Of a DNA stretch of 64,000 nt, positions 42,904-55,256 are shown in pieces. The stretch is taken from the NCBI RefSeq assembly GCF_004342425.1, contig NZ_SLWQ01000005.1:124001-188000 (forward strand). The letters are read 5' to 3'. Source of the DNA: Dokdonella fugitiva (GTDB lineage Bacteria > Pseudomonadota > Gammaproteobacteria > Xanthomonadales > Rhodanobacteraceae). Numbering within the stretch: the first letter of the stretch is position 1; every line of letters begins with the position of its first letter. Position numbers and translations under genes: made by a program. The notes beneath the pieces are model-generated. The model was not told the DNA's origin. It saw nothing but the letters and a program-made list of their open reading frames with translations, and did not search any database.

Positions 42904-44670
42904 CTATGCAGGTTCGATGTGACGCACGAGCAGTTGCAGGCGCTCGCGGCCGTTCCAGTCGTTGAGGTCGAGCTGGTACAGGGCGCGCACGCGAGCGGGT
43001 GGCGGCATTGCGGCGAGCGCATCGAACAGGATCGCCTCGAGCGCATCGCCGCCCTGGACCGGGCGCAATTGCATGTGCAGGTGCTTCTCGCCGACCGCGC
43101 GCCACGACGCGACCGCGAACACGTTGTCGAACGCGGGTTCGGGGAATGCCTGGCCCCACGGGGCCGCATAACGCAATGCGCGCGCGTTGTCGGCGGTGAA
43201 TTCGTGCGGATGGAGTTCGCCATCGCTCCACAGGTAACGTTCGAGTTGCCCCGGGTCGAGGCGCCGGCGCGCGGCTGCATCGAATTCGGCGGCGAATGCG
43301 GCAAGGTTCGCCGCAGGCAGGCTCAGGCCCGCCGCTATCGCGTGACCACCGAAACGTCCGATCAGACCCGGATGCGCCGCGTCGACGTCGGCGAGCGCGT
43401 CGCGCAGGTGGAAGCCGGCGATCGAGCGCGCCGAGCCGCGCAACTCCACGCCGCTCTCGTCCGCTCGCGCGAATGCGACGACCGGGCGATTCAATCGCTC
43501 CTTGAGCTTGGACGCGACGAGACCGACCACGCCCGGGTGCCAGTCGGGTTCGTGCAGCACGATCCCGCACGGCAGCGACGCCTCGTCCCAGCGCTCGACG
43601 AAACGCGCGAGCATCGCCTCCCCCTGCTCCACCATCGCCGCCTGCAGTTCGCGCCGCTCGGCGTTGATCGCCGACAGGCGCTCGGCAAGAGCGAGCGCGG
43701 CGTCGGCGTCGTCGCTGAGCAGGCACTCGATGCCGAGGCTCATGTCCTCGAGCCTGCCCGCCGCATTGATGCGCGGACCGAGCGCGTAGCCGAGATCGGC
43801 CGCGACGGCGCGTCGCGGGTCGCGCCCGGCCGAGCGGTACAGCGCCGCGACGCCCGCCGACGCGCGCCCGTTGCGGATGCGATGCAGGCCCGCGGCGACG
43901 AGGATGCGATTGTTCGCATCGAGCGGCACGAGGTCGGCGACCGTGCCGAGCGCGACGAGGTCGAGCAGCGAGGCGAGGTCCGGCCGCGCGCGCGACTCGC
44001 CCGGATACAGGCGTGCGCGCAGCGCGAGCAGCAGGTAGAACATGACCCCGACGCCGGCGAGCGCCGATGCGCGTGCGCCCGCATCGGCGCAACCCGCGCA
44101 CGGCGGGCTCGCGTGTGCGCAGGCGGCGAGCGCGACCGCATTCGGATTGACGATCGCGTCGGCCGGCGGCAGCGTCGGCCCGGGGAGGTGGTGGTCGGTC
44201 ACGATCACGCGCATGCCGCGTGCACGCGCGGCGGCGATGCCGGCATGGCTCGCAATGCCGTTGTCGACCGTGACGACGAGATCGGGCCGGATGTCGGCGA
44301 GCGCATCGACGAGGCCGACGCCGAGGCCATAGCCGTCGACCATGCGATTGGGCACGCGGTAGCAGACGTCGCGCGCGCCGAGCAGGCGCAGGCCGCGCAC
44401 GGCGACCGCGGTCCCGGTCGCACCGTCCGCGTCGAAGTCGCCGACGATGCAGATGCGCAGGTCACGGACGATCGCGTCGGCGAGCAGGTCGCAGGCCTGC
44501 TCGACGCCCCCGAGCACGGCCGGCGTGAGCAGGTCGGCGAGCCGCTGCGGGCCGGCCTCGTGCGCGGCGATGCCGCGCGCGGCGTACACGCGCGCGACGA
44601 GCGGATGCAGCTCGACCGGCCAGTCACTGCGCGTCGACGCCGGGCGCCGGCGGATGACGACCGGCTTCAT
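42904..44670 (-). CDS. recJ: Single-stranded-DNA-specific exonuclease RecJ
   Basis: This 588-residue 5'-3' exonuclease acts in recombination and mismatch repair. DHH-family motifs are present: GDFDADGATGTA, VTVDNG, VTDHHLPGP, and the DHHA1 region with HEPDWHPGVVGLVASKL and RFGGHAIAAGLSL. The C-terminal OB-like segment ends GRERLQLLVRHIEPA. The start ATG at 44670 gives the usual N-terminus. It lies about 100 bases after greA on the same strand. The recJ-greA neighbourhood beside the rpf cluster is known from Xanthomonas. Confidence 0.95.
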   Translation of the reverse strand: MKPVVIRRRPASTRSDWPVELHPLVARVYAARGIAAHEAGPQRLADLLTPAVLGGVEQACDLLADAIVRDLRICIVGDFDADGATGTAVAVRGLRLLGARDVCYRVPNRMVDGYGLGVGLVDALADIRPDLVVTVDNGIASHAGIAAARARGMRVIVTDHHLPGPTLPPADAIVNPNAVALAACAHASPPCAGCADAGARASALAGVGVMFYLLLALRARLYPGESRARPDLASLLDLVALGTVADLVPLDANNRILVAAGLHRIRNGRASAGVAALYRSAGRDPRRAVAADLGYALGPRINAAGRLEDMSLGIECLLSDDADAALALAERLSAINAERRELQAAMVEQGEAMLARFVERWDEASLPCGIVLHEPDWHPGVVGLVASKLKERLNRPVVAFARADESGVELRGSARSIAGFHLRDALADVDAAHPGLIGRFGGHAIAAGLSLPAANLAAFAAEFDAAARRRLDPGQLERYLWSDGELHPHEFTADNARALRYAAPWGQAFPEPAFDNVFAVASWRAVGEKHLHMQLRPVQGGDALEAILFDALAAMPPPARVRALYQLDLNDWNGRERLQLLVRHIEPA

Positions 44671-44767
44671 GCGCCTGCAAGCGCCGGCATCGCGGCGCGC
44701 GGGCGATCACGGCGGTGCGCGCGCGTCGCGGCTGGCGCAGGCCCCGGCACCGGAGGGGATCGCATGA

Positions 44768-45243
44768 TCAGTCCTCGTAGCGGACGCCGGTGATCTCGTA
44801 GTTGCGCGTGCCGTTCGGCGCCTGGAATTCGAAGCTGTCGCCCTCGCTCTTGCCGATCAGCGCGCGCGCGAACGGCGACGAGACCGAGATCAGGCGCTGC
44901 TTGATGTCGGCTTCGAGGTCGCCGACGATCTGGTAGCTGATCTCCTCGCCGGAATCCTCGTCGGCGAGGTCGACGGTCGCGCCGAAGACGATGCGCGTGC
45001 CCGCATTGAGGCGCGTCACGTCGATGACCTCGGCGTGCGAAAGCGCGCCTTCGAGCTCCTGGATACGGCCCTCGATGAAGCCCTGCATCTCGCGCGCGGC
45101 GTGGTACTCGGCATTCTCCTTCAGGTCGCCGTGCGCACGCGCTTCGGCGATCGCCGCGATGATGCGCGGGCGCTCCTCCGACTTGAGGCGTTCCAGTTCG
45201 GTGCGCAGCCGCTCGGCGCCCTTCTTCGTCATCGGGGGTCGCT

Positions 45244-45247
<4 letters not shown>
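44768..45247 (-). CDS. greA: Transcription elongation factor GreA
   Basis: This 159-residue factor rescues backtracked RNA polymerase by stimulating transcript cleavage. The coiled-coil tip with acidic residues is [18 protein letters not shown] (about 40-57). The FKBP-like C-terminal domain includes [15 protein letters not shown]. The ATG at 45247 gives [18 protein letters not shown]. It overlaps the carB stop as ATGA, so translation is coupled to carB, an order also seen in related genomes. Confidence 0.96.
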
Positions 45248-48466
<3,219 letters not shown>

Positions 48467-48483
<17 letters not shown>

Positions 48484-48910
48484 TGCCCGTACCCGCATCG
48501 TGCTGCTGCGCGGGCTTGCCCGCATCCGCCGGCTGCCCGGCGTCGGCCGGGGTCGCTTCGTCCGGCGACGGCTCGAGGACGAGGCTCACGTTGCGCACGG
48601 TCTCGCGCGGCACCGACAGCTCGACGCCGCCATGCTCCGGACCGAGCTGGATCGTCAGGCCCGGGTTCGTGTACTTGATCAGCTTGCCGCGGCGGACCGT
48701 GTGCAAGGTGGTCTCGACGATGATGTCGCTGCCGACGTGCTGCTCGAGCTCGGTGTACTCGACGAGCTTGCCGGTCGGCTGGGACGGCTTCGCGGTCTCC
48801 GCCGCGGCTTTCTGCGCGGCATGGATCGGCTTGCGCGCGAGCGCGACGTCGGCGCCGAGCAGGGTCACGGCCGCCATGAGGGCAAGGGTCAGGGAACGAT
48901 GCTTGAGCAT
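48467..48910 (-). CDS. Small exported protein between carA and carB
   Basis: This 147-residue protein starts with a signal peptide ([25 protein letters not shown]) followed by a Lys/Ala-rich segment. The core (about 48-112) reads [20 protein letters not shown], then [20 protein letters not shown] and [15 protein letters not shown], an all-beta pattern resembling an Sm- or SH3-like barrel. The tail is low-complexity Pro/Ala/Asp. No function is known to me. It lies 5 bases after carA and overlaps carB by 17, so it is made with carbamoyl-phosphate synthase while being directed to the periplasm or membrane. Confidence 0.78.
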
Positions 48911-48915
48911 GTCGT

Positions 48916-50055
48916 CTACGCCGCGGCAGCCGCGCGCGCCTCCATGAGGTGGATGAACCGATCGAACAAACCGGCCACGTCGTGCGGGCCGGGACTCGCT
49001 TCCGGGTGTCCCTGGAAGCCGAACGCCGGCGCATCCGCCAGCGCGATCCCCTGCAGCGAGCCGTCGAACAGCGAACGGTGCGTCGCCCGCGCGTTCGGTG
49101 GCAGGGTCGACTCGTCGACGGCAAAGCCGTGGTTCTGGCTCGAGATCATCACGCGGCCGCTGTCGAGGTCGATCACCGGATGGTTCGCGCCGTGGTGACC
49201 GAACTTCATCTTGAGCGTGCGCGCGCCGACGGCGAGGCCGAGCAACTGGTGGCCGAGGCAGATGCCGAAGGTGGGCACCTTGGCGCGGATGAATTCGCGG
49301 ATCGCGACGATCGCGTAGTCGCAGGGTTCGGGGTCGCCCGGGCCATTGGACAGGAACACGCCGTCCGGGCGCAGCGCGAACACCTCGCTCGCGGGCGTCT
49401 GCGCCGGCACGACCGTGATCTCGCAGCCGCGGTCGGCGAGCATGCGCAGGATGTTCTGCTTGACGCCGAAATCGTAGGCGACGACGCGGAAGCGCGCGGG
49501 CGGCTGCGTGAATGCCGCGCGGTCGAGGTCGTAGCTGCCGGCGCGCCAGGCATGGCGCTCGCGCACGGAGACGACCTTGGCGAGGTCGGCGCCCTTGAGG
49601 CCGGGGAACGCACGCGCCGCGGCGAGCGCGTCTTCGTCGGAGATCTCCGCGCCGGCGAGGATGCAGCCGTTCTGCGCGCCGGAATCGCGCAGGATGCGCG
49701 TCAGGCGGCGCGTGTCGATCTCGGCGATCGCGACGATGCCGTTGCGCTTCAGGTACGCATCGAGCGTCTCCTGCGAGCGCCAGTTGCTCGCCACGAGCGG
49801 CAGGTCGCGGATCACGAGCCCCGCGGCATGCACGCGCGGCGACTCCGCGTCCTCGGCATTGCAGCCGGTGTTGCCGATGTGCGGATAGGTCAGCGTGACG
49901 ATCTGCTGCGCATACGAGGGATCGGTGAGGATCTCCTGGTAGCCGGTCATCGCCGTGTTGAACACGACTTCGCCACTCGTCCGGCCCTCCGCGCCGATCG
50001 AAATGCCGCGGAAGAGGCTGCCGTCGGCGAGTGCGAGGAGAGCTGGAATCGTCAT
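48916..50055 (-). CDS. carA: Carbamoyl-phosphate synthase small subunit
   Basis: This 379-residue glutaminase supplies ammonia to CarB. The N-terminal domain has [20 protein letters not shown] and [17 protein letters not shown]. The class I amidotransferase triad Cys is in [13 protein letters not shown], with the His/Glu in [22 protein letters not shown] and [14 protein letters not shown] are typical. The ATG at 50055 gives [12 protein letters not shown]. It heads the carA-small gene-carB-greA unit. A 206-base gap separates it from a divergent gene and should contain its promoter, which I could not define. Confidence 0.97.
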   Translation of the reverse strand: MTIPALLALADGSLFRGISIGAEGRTSGEVVFNTAMTGYQEILTDPSYAQQIVTLTYPHIGNTGCNAEDAESPRVHAAGLVIRDLPLVASNWRSQETLDAYLKRNGIVAIAEIDTRRLTRILRDSGAQNGCILAGAEISDEDALAAARAFPGLKGADLAKVVSVRERHAWRAGSYDLDRAAFTQPPARFRVVAYDFGVKQNILRMLADRGCEITVVPAQTPASEVFALRPDGVFLSNGPGDPEPCDYAIVAIREFIRAKVPTFGICLGHQLLGLAVGARTLKMKFGHHGANHPVIDLDSGRVMISSQNHGFAVDESTLPPNARATHRSLFDGSLQGIALADAPAFGFQGHPEASPGPHDVAGLFDRFIHLMEARAAAAA

Positions 50056-50261
50056 GCGTTCGCCCTAGGACAAGGATAAGGAAGCCGTCACCGCGTCGAT
50101 ACCGGGTGCGACAGCACCCGCGGGCTGGCATGTGCCGGTCCGTGGGGGCGTGGTGAGGAATCAAGGCGAGCACAAATTCTAGGCGTCGGGCGTTCCGCTG
50201 TCCACCTGCATGGCGGCCTCGGCACTACAATCCGTGCTGCCGTTCCGACTTTTGCGACCGA

Positions 50262-50987
50262 ATGAATGCAGCCGCCGAAACCCTGAACGATCCCGCAGCC
50301 GGACCCCTGCTCGACCCCCGGCGCCTCGACCGCGCCGACACGGTCGTGCGCGACCAGCCGTTCGCGTTCCTGATCGCGCGTGAACAGTTGCCCGCGGACG
50401 CCGCGGCGGACCTCGCACGCGATTTCCCGCGTTATCCGAACGCCGGCTTTTTCCCGCATGAAGCACGCGACTGCGGGCCGAGCGTGAACCGCCTCGTCGC
50501 CGATCTCACCTCGCCCGCGTTCGCCAATGCGATCGGGCGGCGCCTGGGTATCCCGGACCTCGGCGACAAGCCGACCCTGGTGACGATCTGTCGCTCGCTG
50601 AACAAGCGCCACGGCACGATCCACACCGACAGTCGCTCGAAGATCGTGACCGCGCTCGTCTACCTGAACGAAAGCTGGCCGGACATCAGCGAAGGCTGCT
50701 TCCGTTTCCTCAACCGCATCGACGACATCGACGACCTCGTCGTGCCGGAGGTGCGGCCGCTGTACGGCCACCTCGTCGCGTTCCGCCGCGCCGACAATTC
50801 GTTCCATGGCCACCTCCCGCACGAGGGCGAGCGTCGCGTGATCCAGGTCGCCTGGCTCACCAGCGAGGAGGAGAAGCTGCGCAAGACCCAGCGCGGCAAG
50901 TTCTCGCGCCTGTTCAAGAAGCTGTTCGGCGGCATCGACCGTCGCCTCGGCGCCGGCCGCGACCGCAACGCTGCGCATCGCGACTGA
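50262..50987 (+). CDS. 2-oxoglutarate/Fe(II)-dependent oxygenase family protein
   Basis: This 241-residue cytoplasmic protein has the cupin-type Fe(II) site H121-x-D123 (GTIHTDSRSK) and H182 (NSFHGHLPH). Arg191 or Arg192 (ERRVIQVAW) would bind 2-oxoglutarate. LVYLNESWPDISEGCFRFL is a typical double-stranded beta-helix core. The C-terminal tail is basic (KTQRGKFSRLFKKLFGG). The substrate is unknown; relatives include prolyl hydroxylase-like and glycan or lipid modifying enzymes. It is divergent from carA and followed by a 42-codon membrane peptide gene. Confidence 0.82.
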   Translation: MNAAAETLNDPAAGPLLDPRRLDRADTVVRDQPFAFLIAREQLPADAAADLARDFPRYPNAGFFPHEARDCGPSVNRLVADLTSPAFANAIGRRLGIPDLGDKPTLVTICRSLNKRHGTIHTDSRSKIVTALVYLNESWPDISEGCFRFLNRIDDIDDLVVPEVRPLYGHLVAFRRADNSFHGHLPHEGERRVIQVAWLTSEEEKLRKTQRGKFSRLFKKLFGGIDRRLGAGRDRNAAHRD

Positions 50988-51000
50988 CGCGCACGGATGG

Positions 51001-51129
51001 ATGCAGCCGCACTGCACGCGCTGGTGGAAGCGTCCGCGCAGCGCGCTCGGCGTCGGCACGATCATCGCAGTCGGATTGCTGCTCGTCGCCGCCTGCTTCG
51101 GGCTGCTCGCCTCGAACGGTTGGCACTGA
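51001..51129 (+). CDS. Putative 42-residue single-span membrane peptide
   Basis: An ATG at 51001 opens a 42-codon frame ending in TGA at 51129, starting 13 bases after the oxygenase stop. The product begins MQPHCTRWWKRPRSALGVGT, then IIAVGLLLVAACFGLLASNGWH. This is a basic amphipathic N-terminus plus one membrane helix. The WWKRPRSALGVGT pattern resembles the start of NapC/NirT-type cytochromes, but there is no heme motif. Too short for most gene finders; only composition and topology support it. Confidence 0.5.
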   Translation: MQPHCTRWWKRPRSALGVGTIIAVGLLLVAACFGLLASNGWH

Positions 51130-51249
51130 CGTCGCGCCGGCGCGCCGCGCTCGCGGCGGCCTGAACGCGGGATGACGCCGGCGCCGCGAGGCTCGCGCGA
51201 GGCATGTGCGGCTGCTTATGCTTGGCCACCCGCACTGCGAGGAGGCCAC

Positions 51250-52782
51250 ATGCGTCGTTCGCGTCGATTCATTCCTTTCGCGCGCAGCGTGCTCGGCGTC
51301 GCGTTGCTGCTCGCTGCCGCCACGGGCCAGGCGCGCAAGGGCGAGCCGCCGTACAGCCTCGCGCATCCGGCCAAGGCGGGCTTCGACGTCGCGATCGTCG
51401 ATGTGGCCGGCGTCGATGCGCCACGACGGCGCATCGATGCCGACCGCGCGATGCGCACCGCGGGCAGCAAGCGCATGCGCAGCGCGGATGCGCGCCCGTT
51501 GTCGATCACGCCGGAGCGCGATGGTCGCTGGGATACGCTCGAGGACGGCTCGCGCCTCTGGCGCGTGCGCGTACGCGCGGCGGGAGCGACCGACCTGCGC
51601 TTCGCGTTCGCGCATTTCGCGCTGCCCCGTGGCGCGACGCTGCACGTGATCGGCGCCGGCGACGACTACCAGGGCCCGTACACCGCCGACGACGCGACCG
51701 ACGGGAGGTTCCATGCGCCGATCGTGCCGGGCGATACCGCGACCATCGAGTTGCACGTGCCGGCGGGCGCGACGCTCGACGCCGGGGCACTCGAACTCGA
51801 CGGCGCCGGCGCAGGCTTCCGCGACCTGTACGAGCGCACGCGCAAGGACGGCGATCCGGGCGCGTCCGGCGCCTGCAACGTCAACGTCGCCTGCCCGCTC
51901 GGCGACCCGTATGCGAACGAGATCCGCGCGGTCGGCTATTACGAATACATCGCGGCTGACGACGGCGACTACTACCTCTGCAGCGGCACGCTCGTCACCG
52001 ACGTGCCACACGCGCGCCGCAACCTGTTCCTCACCGCGGCGCACTGCCTGTCGCTCGCGGCGGAAGCGCAGTCGATGGTCGTCTACTGGAACTACCAGTC
52101 GACCCAGTGCAACGTGCTCGGCGCGCCGGCCGGCGGTTTCTTCGATGACGACCAACATGGCGCGGTGCTGCGCGCGACGCGCGCCGACGTCGACGTAACG
52201 CTGGTCGAACTCGCCGGCTCGCCGGCCGCGGACTGGAACCTCTACTACGCGGGCTGGGATGCCTCCGGCACCGCGCCGGCCGGCACGATCGGCATCCACC
52301 ATCCGAGCGGCGACGTGAAGAAGATCACCGCCGGGCCGGCGCCGCACACGATCGACAACTGCATCGCCGAGACCGCGCCGGCCACCCACGGCACGCACTG
52401 GTACGCCGGCCCGTACACGCAGGGCACGACCGAAGGCGGTTCGTCCGGCTCGGGCCTGTTCGCGAGTGTCGGCACCGGCGGCGGCCTCGCGCGCCACCTG
52501 GTCGGCACGCTGTCCGGCGGGACGGCCGCCTGCAGCGATACCGCGCCGGGGCAACCCAACGACGGCTTCGACTGCTACGGCAAGCTCTCGGTCGCCTGGA
52601 ACGGCCCGTCGCCCTCGTCACGCCTGCGCGACTGGCTCGATCCCGGCGACAGCGGCGTGACCAAGGCCGACGGCATCGGCCAGAACGACCTCTCGCAGTC
52701 CGGCAACGGCCACTCCTCGCATGCGCTGCCGCCGGTGTTGCTGCAGCGCCAGCGCGCCAACGTGGCCGGCGCAGCGCGCTGA
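51250..52782 (+). CDS. Secreted trypsin-like serine protease (lysyl endopeptidase-like)
   Basis: This 510-residue exported protease has a signal peptide (RSVLGVALLLAAATGQARK) and an N-terminal propeptide-like region of about 180 residues. The chymotrypsin-fold triad is H265 (LFLTAAHC), D315 (DVDVTLVEL) and S399 (EGGSSGSGLF). Paired cysteines (ACNVNVACP, LCSGT) suggest disulfides, as in Achromobacter lysyl endopeptidase. GAGGAGGCCAC before the ATG is a strong ribosome binding site. Its stop is 2 bases before the GTG of the TatD gene. Secreted proteases are typical targets of DSF regulation in this group, but nothing here shows that directly. Confidence 0.85.
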   Translation: MRRSRRFIPFARSVLGVALLLAAATGQARKGEPPYSLAHPAKAGFDVAIVDVAGVDAPRRRIDADRAMRTAGSKRMRSADARPLSITPERDGRWDTLEDGSRLWRVRVRAAGATDLRFAFAHFALPRGATLHVIGAGDDYQGPYTADDATDGRFHAPIVPGDTATIELHVPAGATLDAGALELDGAGAGFRDLYERTRKDGDPGASGACNVNVACPLGDPYANEIRAVGYYEYIAADDGDYYLCSGTLVTDVPHARRNLFLTAAHCLSLAAEAQSMVVYWNYQSTQCNVLGAPAGGFFDDDQHGAVLRATRADVDVTLVELAGSPAADWNLYYAGWDASGTAPAGTIGIHHPSGDVKKITAGPAPHTIDNCIAETAPATHGTHWYAGPYTQGTTEGGSSGSGLFASVGTGGGLARHLVGTLSGGTAACSDTAPGQPNDGFDCYGKLSVAWNGPSPSSRLRDWLDPGDSGVTKADGIGQNDLSQSGNGHSSHALPPVLLQRQRANVAGAAR

Positions 52783-52784
52783 TC

Positions 52785-53555
52785 GTGCTGGTCGATTCGC
52801 ACTGCCACCTCGACGCGGCGGAATTCGACGCCGACCGCGATGCCGTCGTCGCGCGAGCGCGCGCCGCGGGCGTCACCGCGCAGGTGGTGCCGGCGATCGC
52901 GCTGTCGGGTTTCGGCAAGCTGCGCGCGTTGTGCGCGGGCCGCCATGCCGACCTGCACGCGGCTTACGGCCTGCATCCGATGTACCTCGCCGAACACCGC
53001 CCGCCGCACCTCGACGCGCTGCGCGAATGGCTCGAGCGGGAGCGGCCGGTCGCGGTGGGCGAATGCGGCCTCGACTTCTTCGTCGAAGGGCTCGATGCGG
53101 AGGAGCAACGCCGATACTTCGTCGCGCAACTGCAGCTCGCGCGCGAATTCGACCTGCCGGCGATCATCCATGCGCGCCGCGCGGTCGACGAAGTGATCGC
53201 CACGATCCGCCGCGTCGGCGGCTTGCGCGGCGTCGTGCACAGCTTCGCCGGCAGCGCCGAGCAGGCACGCCAGCTGTGGAACCTCGGCTTCCTCGTCGGC
53301 CTCGGCGGGCCGGTGACCTACGGGCGCGCGCACCGGCTGCGCGCGCTCGTCGCGACGATGCCGCTCGACTACCTGCTGCTCGAAACCGACGCGCCGGACC
53401 AGCCGCTGGCGACGCATCGCGGCGAACGCAACGAGCCGTCGTACCTCGGCGAGGTCGCCGCGACGATCGCCGCCCTGCGCGGCATCGACGCCGGCGAGCT
53501 CGCGCGCGCGACGGGCGCGAACGCGCGCCGCCTGTTCGCGCTTGGCGCACCCTGA
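52785..53555 (+). CDS. tatD: TatD-family metal-dependent deoxyribonuclease
   Basis: This 256-residue TIM-barrel hydrolase has the metal ligands of the TatD family: DSHCHLD near the N-terminus, E in AVGECGLDFF, H in AIIHARRA, H in VVHSFAG and D in ETDAPDQP. Members act as 3'-5' DNase or RNase or in quality control. The start is GTG at 52785, immediately after the protease stop, suggesting re-initiation. It converges with tcdA with 1 base between stops. TatD, YcfH and YjjV cannot be separated here. Confidence 0.9.
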   Translation: MLVDSHCHLDAAEFDADRDAVVARARAAGVTAQVVPAIALSGFGKLRALCAGRHADLHAAYGLHPMYLAEHRPPHLDALREWLERERPVAVGECGLDFFVEGLDAEEQRRYFVAQLQLAREFDLPAIIHARRAVDEVIATIRRVGGLRGVVHSFAGSAEQARQLWNLGFLVGLGGPVTYGRAHRLRALVATMPLDYLLLETDAPDQPLATHRGERNEPSYLGEVAATIAALRGIDAGELARATGANARRLFALGAP

Positions 53556-53556
53556 A

Positions 53557-54348
53557 TCAGCTCGCGGGCATGGCGAGCAGCTTGGTGAGTGCGCGCGACA
53601 CCGCCGCGAATGCGAACGTCGCCGTCACGTGCGTCGCCGCGCCGAGGCCGCCGCCGCAGTCGAGCTTGAGCGCGTCGCCGCCGGCCGGACGCGTGCCGCA
53701 GACGCTGCCGTCGGCCTGCGGGTAACGCACGTTCTCGCGCGAATACACCGCCTGCACGCCGAAGTAGCGCTTGGTGCCACGCGGGAAGTTGAACTCCTCG
53801 CGCAGTTTCTTGCGCACCAGCGCGAGCAGCGCGTCGTGTTCGGTCTTCGACAGGTCGCGCACGCCCACCAGGGTCGGATCGGTGCGGCCGCCGGCGGAGC
53901 CGATCGTGACCAGCGGCAGCTTGCGCCGCCGGCACCACGCGATCGTCTCGACCTTGACGCGGAACGCGTCGCAGGCATCGATGACGAGGTCGTAGCCGCG
54001 AGCGAGCAGTTCGCCGAGATTCGACGGCGTGAGGAACTGCGCGATCGCATCGACCGCGATGCCCGGGTTGATCGCGCGCGCTCGCGCCGCCATCACCTCG
54101 ACCTTGGCCTTGCCGAATTCACCGTCGAGCGCGTGCAGCTGGCGGTTGGTGTTGCTCACGCAGACGTCGTCGGCGTCGATGAGGGTGAGCCGGCCGACGC
54201 CGCTGCGCGCGAGCGCCTCGACCGCCCACGAACCGACACCGCCGATGCCGACCACGCACACGTGCGCCCGCGCGAGGCGCGCGACGCTGCCCACGCCGTA
54301 CAGGCGATCGATGCCGCGGAAGCGCTCCGCGAGTTGGGACTGGTCCAT
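53557..54348 (-). CDS. tcdA: tRNA threonylcarbamoyladenosine dehydratase TcdA
   Basis: This 263-residue E1-like enzyme cyclises t6A to ct6A at position 37 of ANN-decoding tRNAs, using ATP. The nucleotide-binding motif is VGIGGVGSWAVEALARSG near residue 33. LTLIDADDVCVSNTNRQLHA and DACDAFRVKVETIAWCRR follow, and the family motif GSAGGRTDPTLVGVRDLSKTE is present. The length equals that of E. coli TcdA (268). The ATG at 54348 is the natural start. It converges with the TatD gene. Confidence 0.95.
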   Translation of the reverse strand: MDQSQLAERFRGIDRLYGVGSVARLARAHVCVVGIGGVGSWAVEALARSGVGRLTLIDADDVCVSNTNRQLHALDGEFGKAKVEVMAARARAINPGIAVDAIAQFLTPSNLGELLARGYDLVIDACDAFRVKVETIAWCRRRKLPLVTIGSAGGRTDPTLVGVRDLSKTEHDALLALVRKKLREEFNFPRGTKRYFGVQAVYSRENVRYPQADGSVCGTRPAGGDALKLDCGGGLGAATHVTATFAFAAVSRALTKLLAMPAS

Positions 54349-54473
54349 GGGGCGCGCAGCGTATCATCGCCGCACGAGCCGCTCGATCGTCGCGCACCGC
54401 GACGGAGGGCGGCACGACGTCGCAGCACGCCGGTCGCCGGCACCCGCGTGCGACACTTGCCGAGGAGACGACC

Positions 54474-54671
54474 ATGCCGAACCCGATCATGCGACCGCTG
54501 CTGCGCTGGGCCGAAGGCCTGCGCTTTCCGCGCCTGGCGCTGATCACGGCGGCGTTGTTCGTCGCCGACCTGCTGATCCCCGACTTCATCCCGTTCGTCG
54601 ACGAGATCCTGCTCGGCCTCGGCACCCTGCTGCTCGCCAACCTCAAGCAGCGCGCCAACGGAGACGGCTGA
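54474..54671 (+). CDS. Small DUF6116-like membrane protein
   Basis: This 65-residue protein has two hydrophobic segments, ALITAALFVADLLI and FIPFVDEILLGLGTLLLANL, joined by a PDF turn. The pattern matches small uncharacterised Lysobacterales proteins annotated as DUF6116; that family name is from memory. GAGGAGACGACC just before the ATG is an excellent ribosome binding site, supporting a real gene despite its size. It lies 5 bases before the cytochrome c'-like gene, so the two form an operon. Confidence 0.8.
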   Translation: MPNPIMRPLLRWAEGLRFPRLALITAALFVADLLIPDFIPFVDEILLGLGTLLLANLKQRANGDG

Positions 54672-54676
54672 AGACC

Positions 54677-55069
54677 ATGCGCTACCTGATCTGCCTCGTC
54701 GTCGGCGCGCTCGCCGGCGTGATCGTCGCCGGCATGTTCACCAGCGCGATGCAGCGTCGCAACGCGTGGCCGCGCGCACTCATGAACGTCATGCAGCACG
54801 AACTCGGCGCGGCGCGATCGGCGGCGCGCGACGGCACCTGCACCGTCCCCGCGCAGGCACGTTCGGCCGCGCACCTGCGCCTCGTCGCCGGCGACCTCGA
54901 GGGTGCATTGCTGGCCGCCGGCACGAAAGACCGCGTGCTCAGCCAGTACATCACCGACTTCGGCAAGGCCGTCACCGCGTGGGACGCGGCGGCCGCCTGT
55001 CCGCGGCAGGCCGAAGCGCTGACGACCATCGCCAACGCCTGCGAGGCGTGCCACCGAGACTACCGCTGA
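54677..55069 (+). CDS. Cytochrome c'-like protein with C-terminal heme motif
   Basis: This 130-residue protein has an N-terminal signal or anchor helix (YLICLVVGALAGVIVAG) followed by a helical domain. The very end is CEACHRDYR, a CxxCH heme-binding motif at residues 122-126. A four-helix body with the heme site at the extreme C-terminus is the layout of cytochrome c'/c556 proteins. It would bind heme in the periplasm. A role in electron transfer or gas binding is possible but not shown. The start ATG at 54677 follows the small membrane protein by 5 bases. Confidence 0.8.
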   Translation: MRYLICLVVGALAGVIVAGMFTSAMQRRNAWPRALMNVMQHELGAARSAARDGTCTVPAQARSAAHLRLVAGDLEGALLAAGTKDRVLSQYITDFGKAVTAWDAAAACPRQAEALTTIANACEACHRDYR

Positions 55070-55144
55070 ACCGTCGCGCGGGGCCGGTTGCGGCCAAATA
55101 CAGAACTGGCTAGTATGGTTTTAGAGCCGACCGCCGCCTGCGGT

Positions 55145-55204
55145 CGCTCGTGGCGCCAGGGAACGGCGATTCGCAGGACACAGCCGCCTGCGGCGCCACG
55201 AGCG
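55145..55204. repeat. Perfect 13-bp inverted repeat upstream of the efflux operon
   Basis: CGCTCGTGGCGCC at 55145-55157 is exactly complementary to GGCGCCACGAGCG at 55192-55204, with a 34-base spacer. A GCCGCCTGCGG block next to each arm is also duplicated. It lies between the cytochrome gene and the efflux operon, and could be a dispersed element, a terminator for the former or an operator region for the latter. Confidence 0.55.
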
Positions 55205-55256
55205 GAGCCAGCTTTTTCCCGCACGATCCTTCATCCGTTCAGTCGACGTGGATCCG

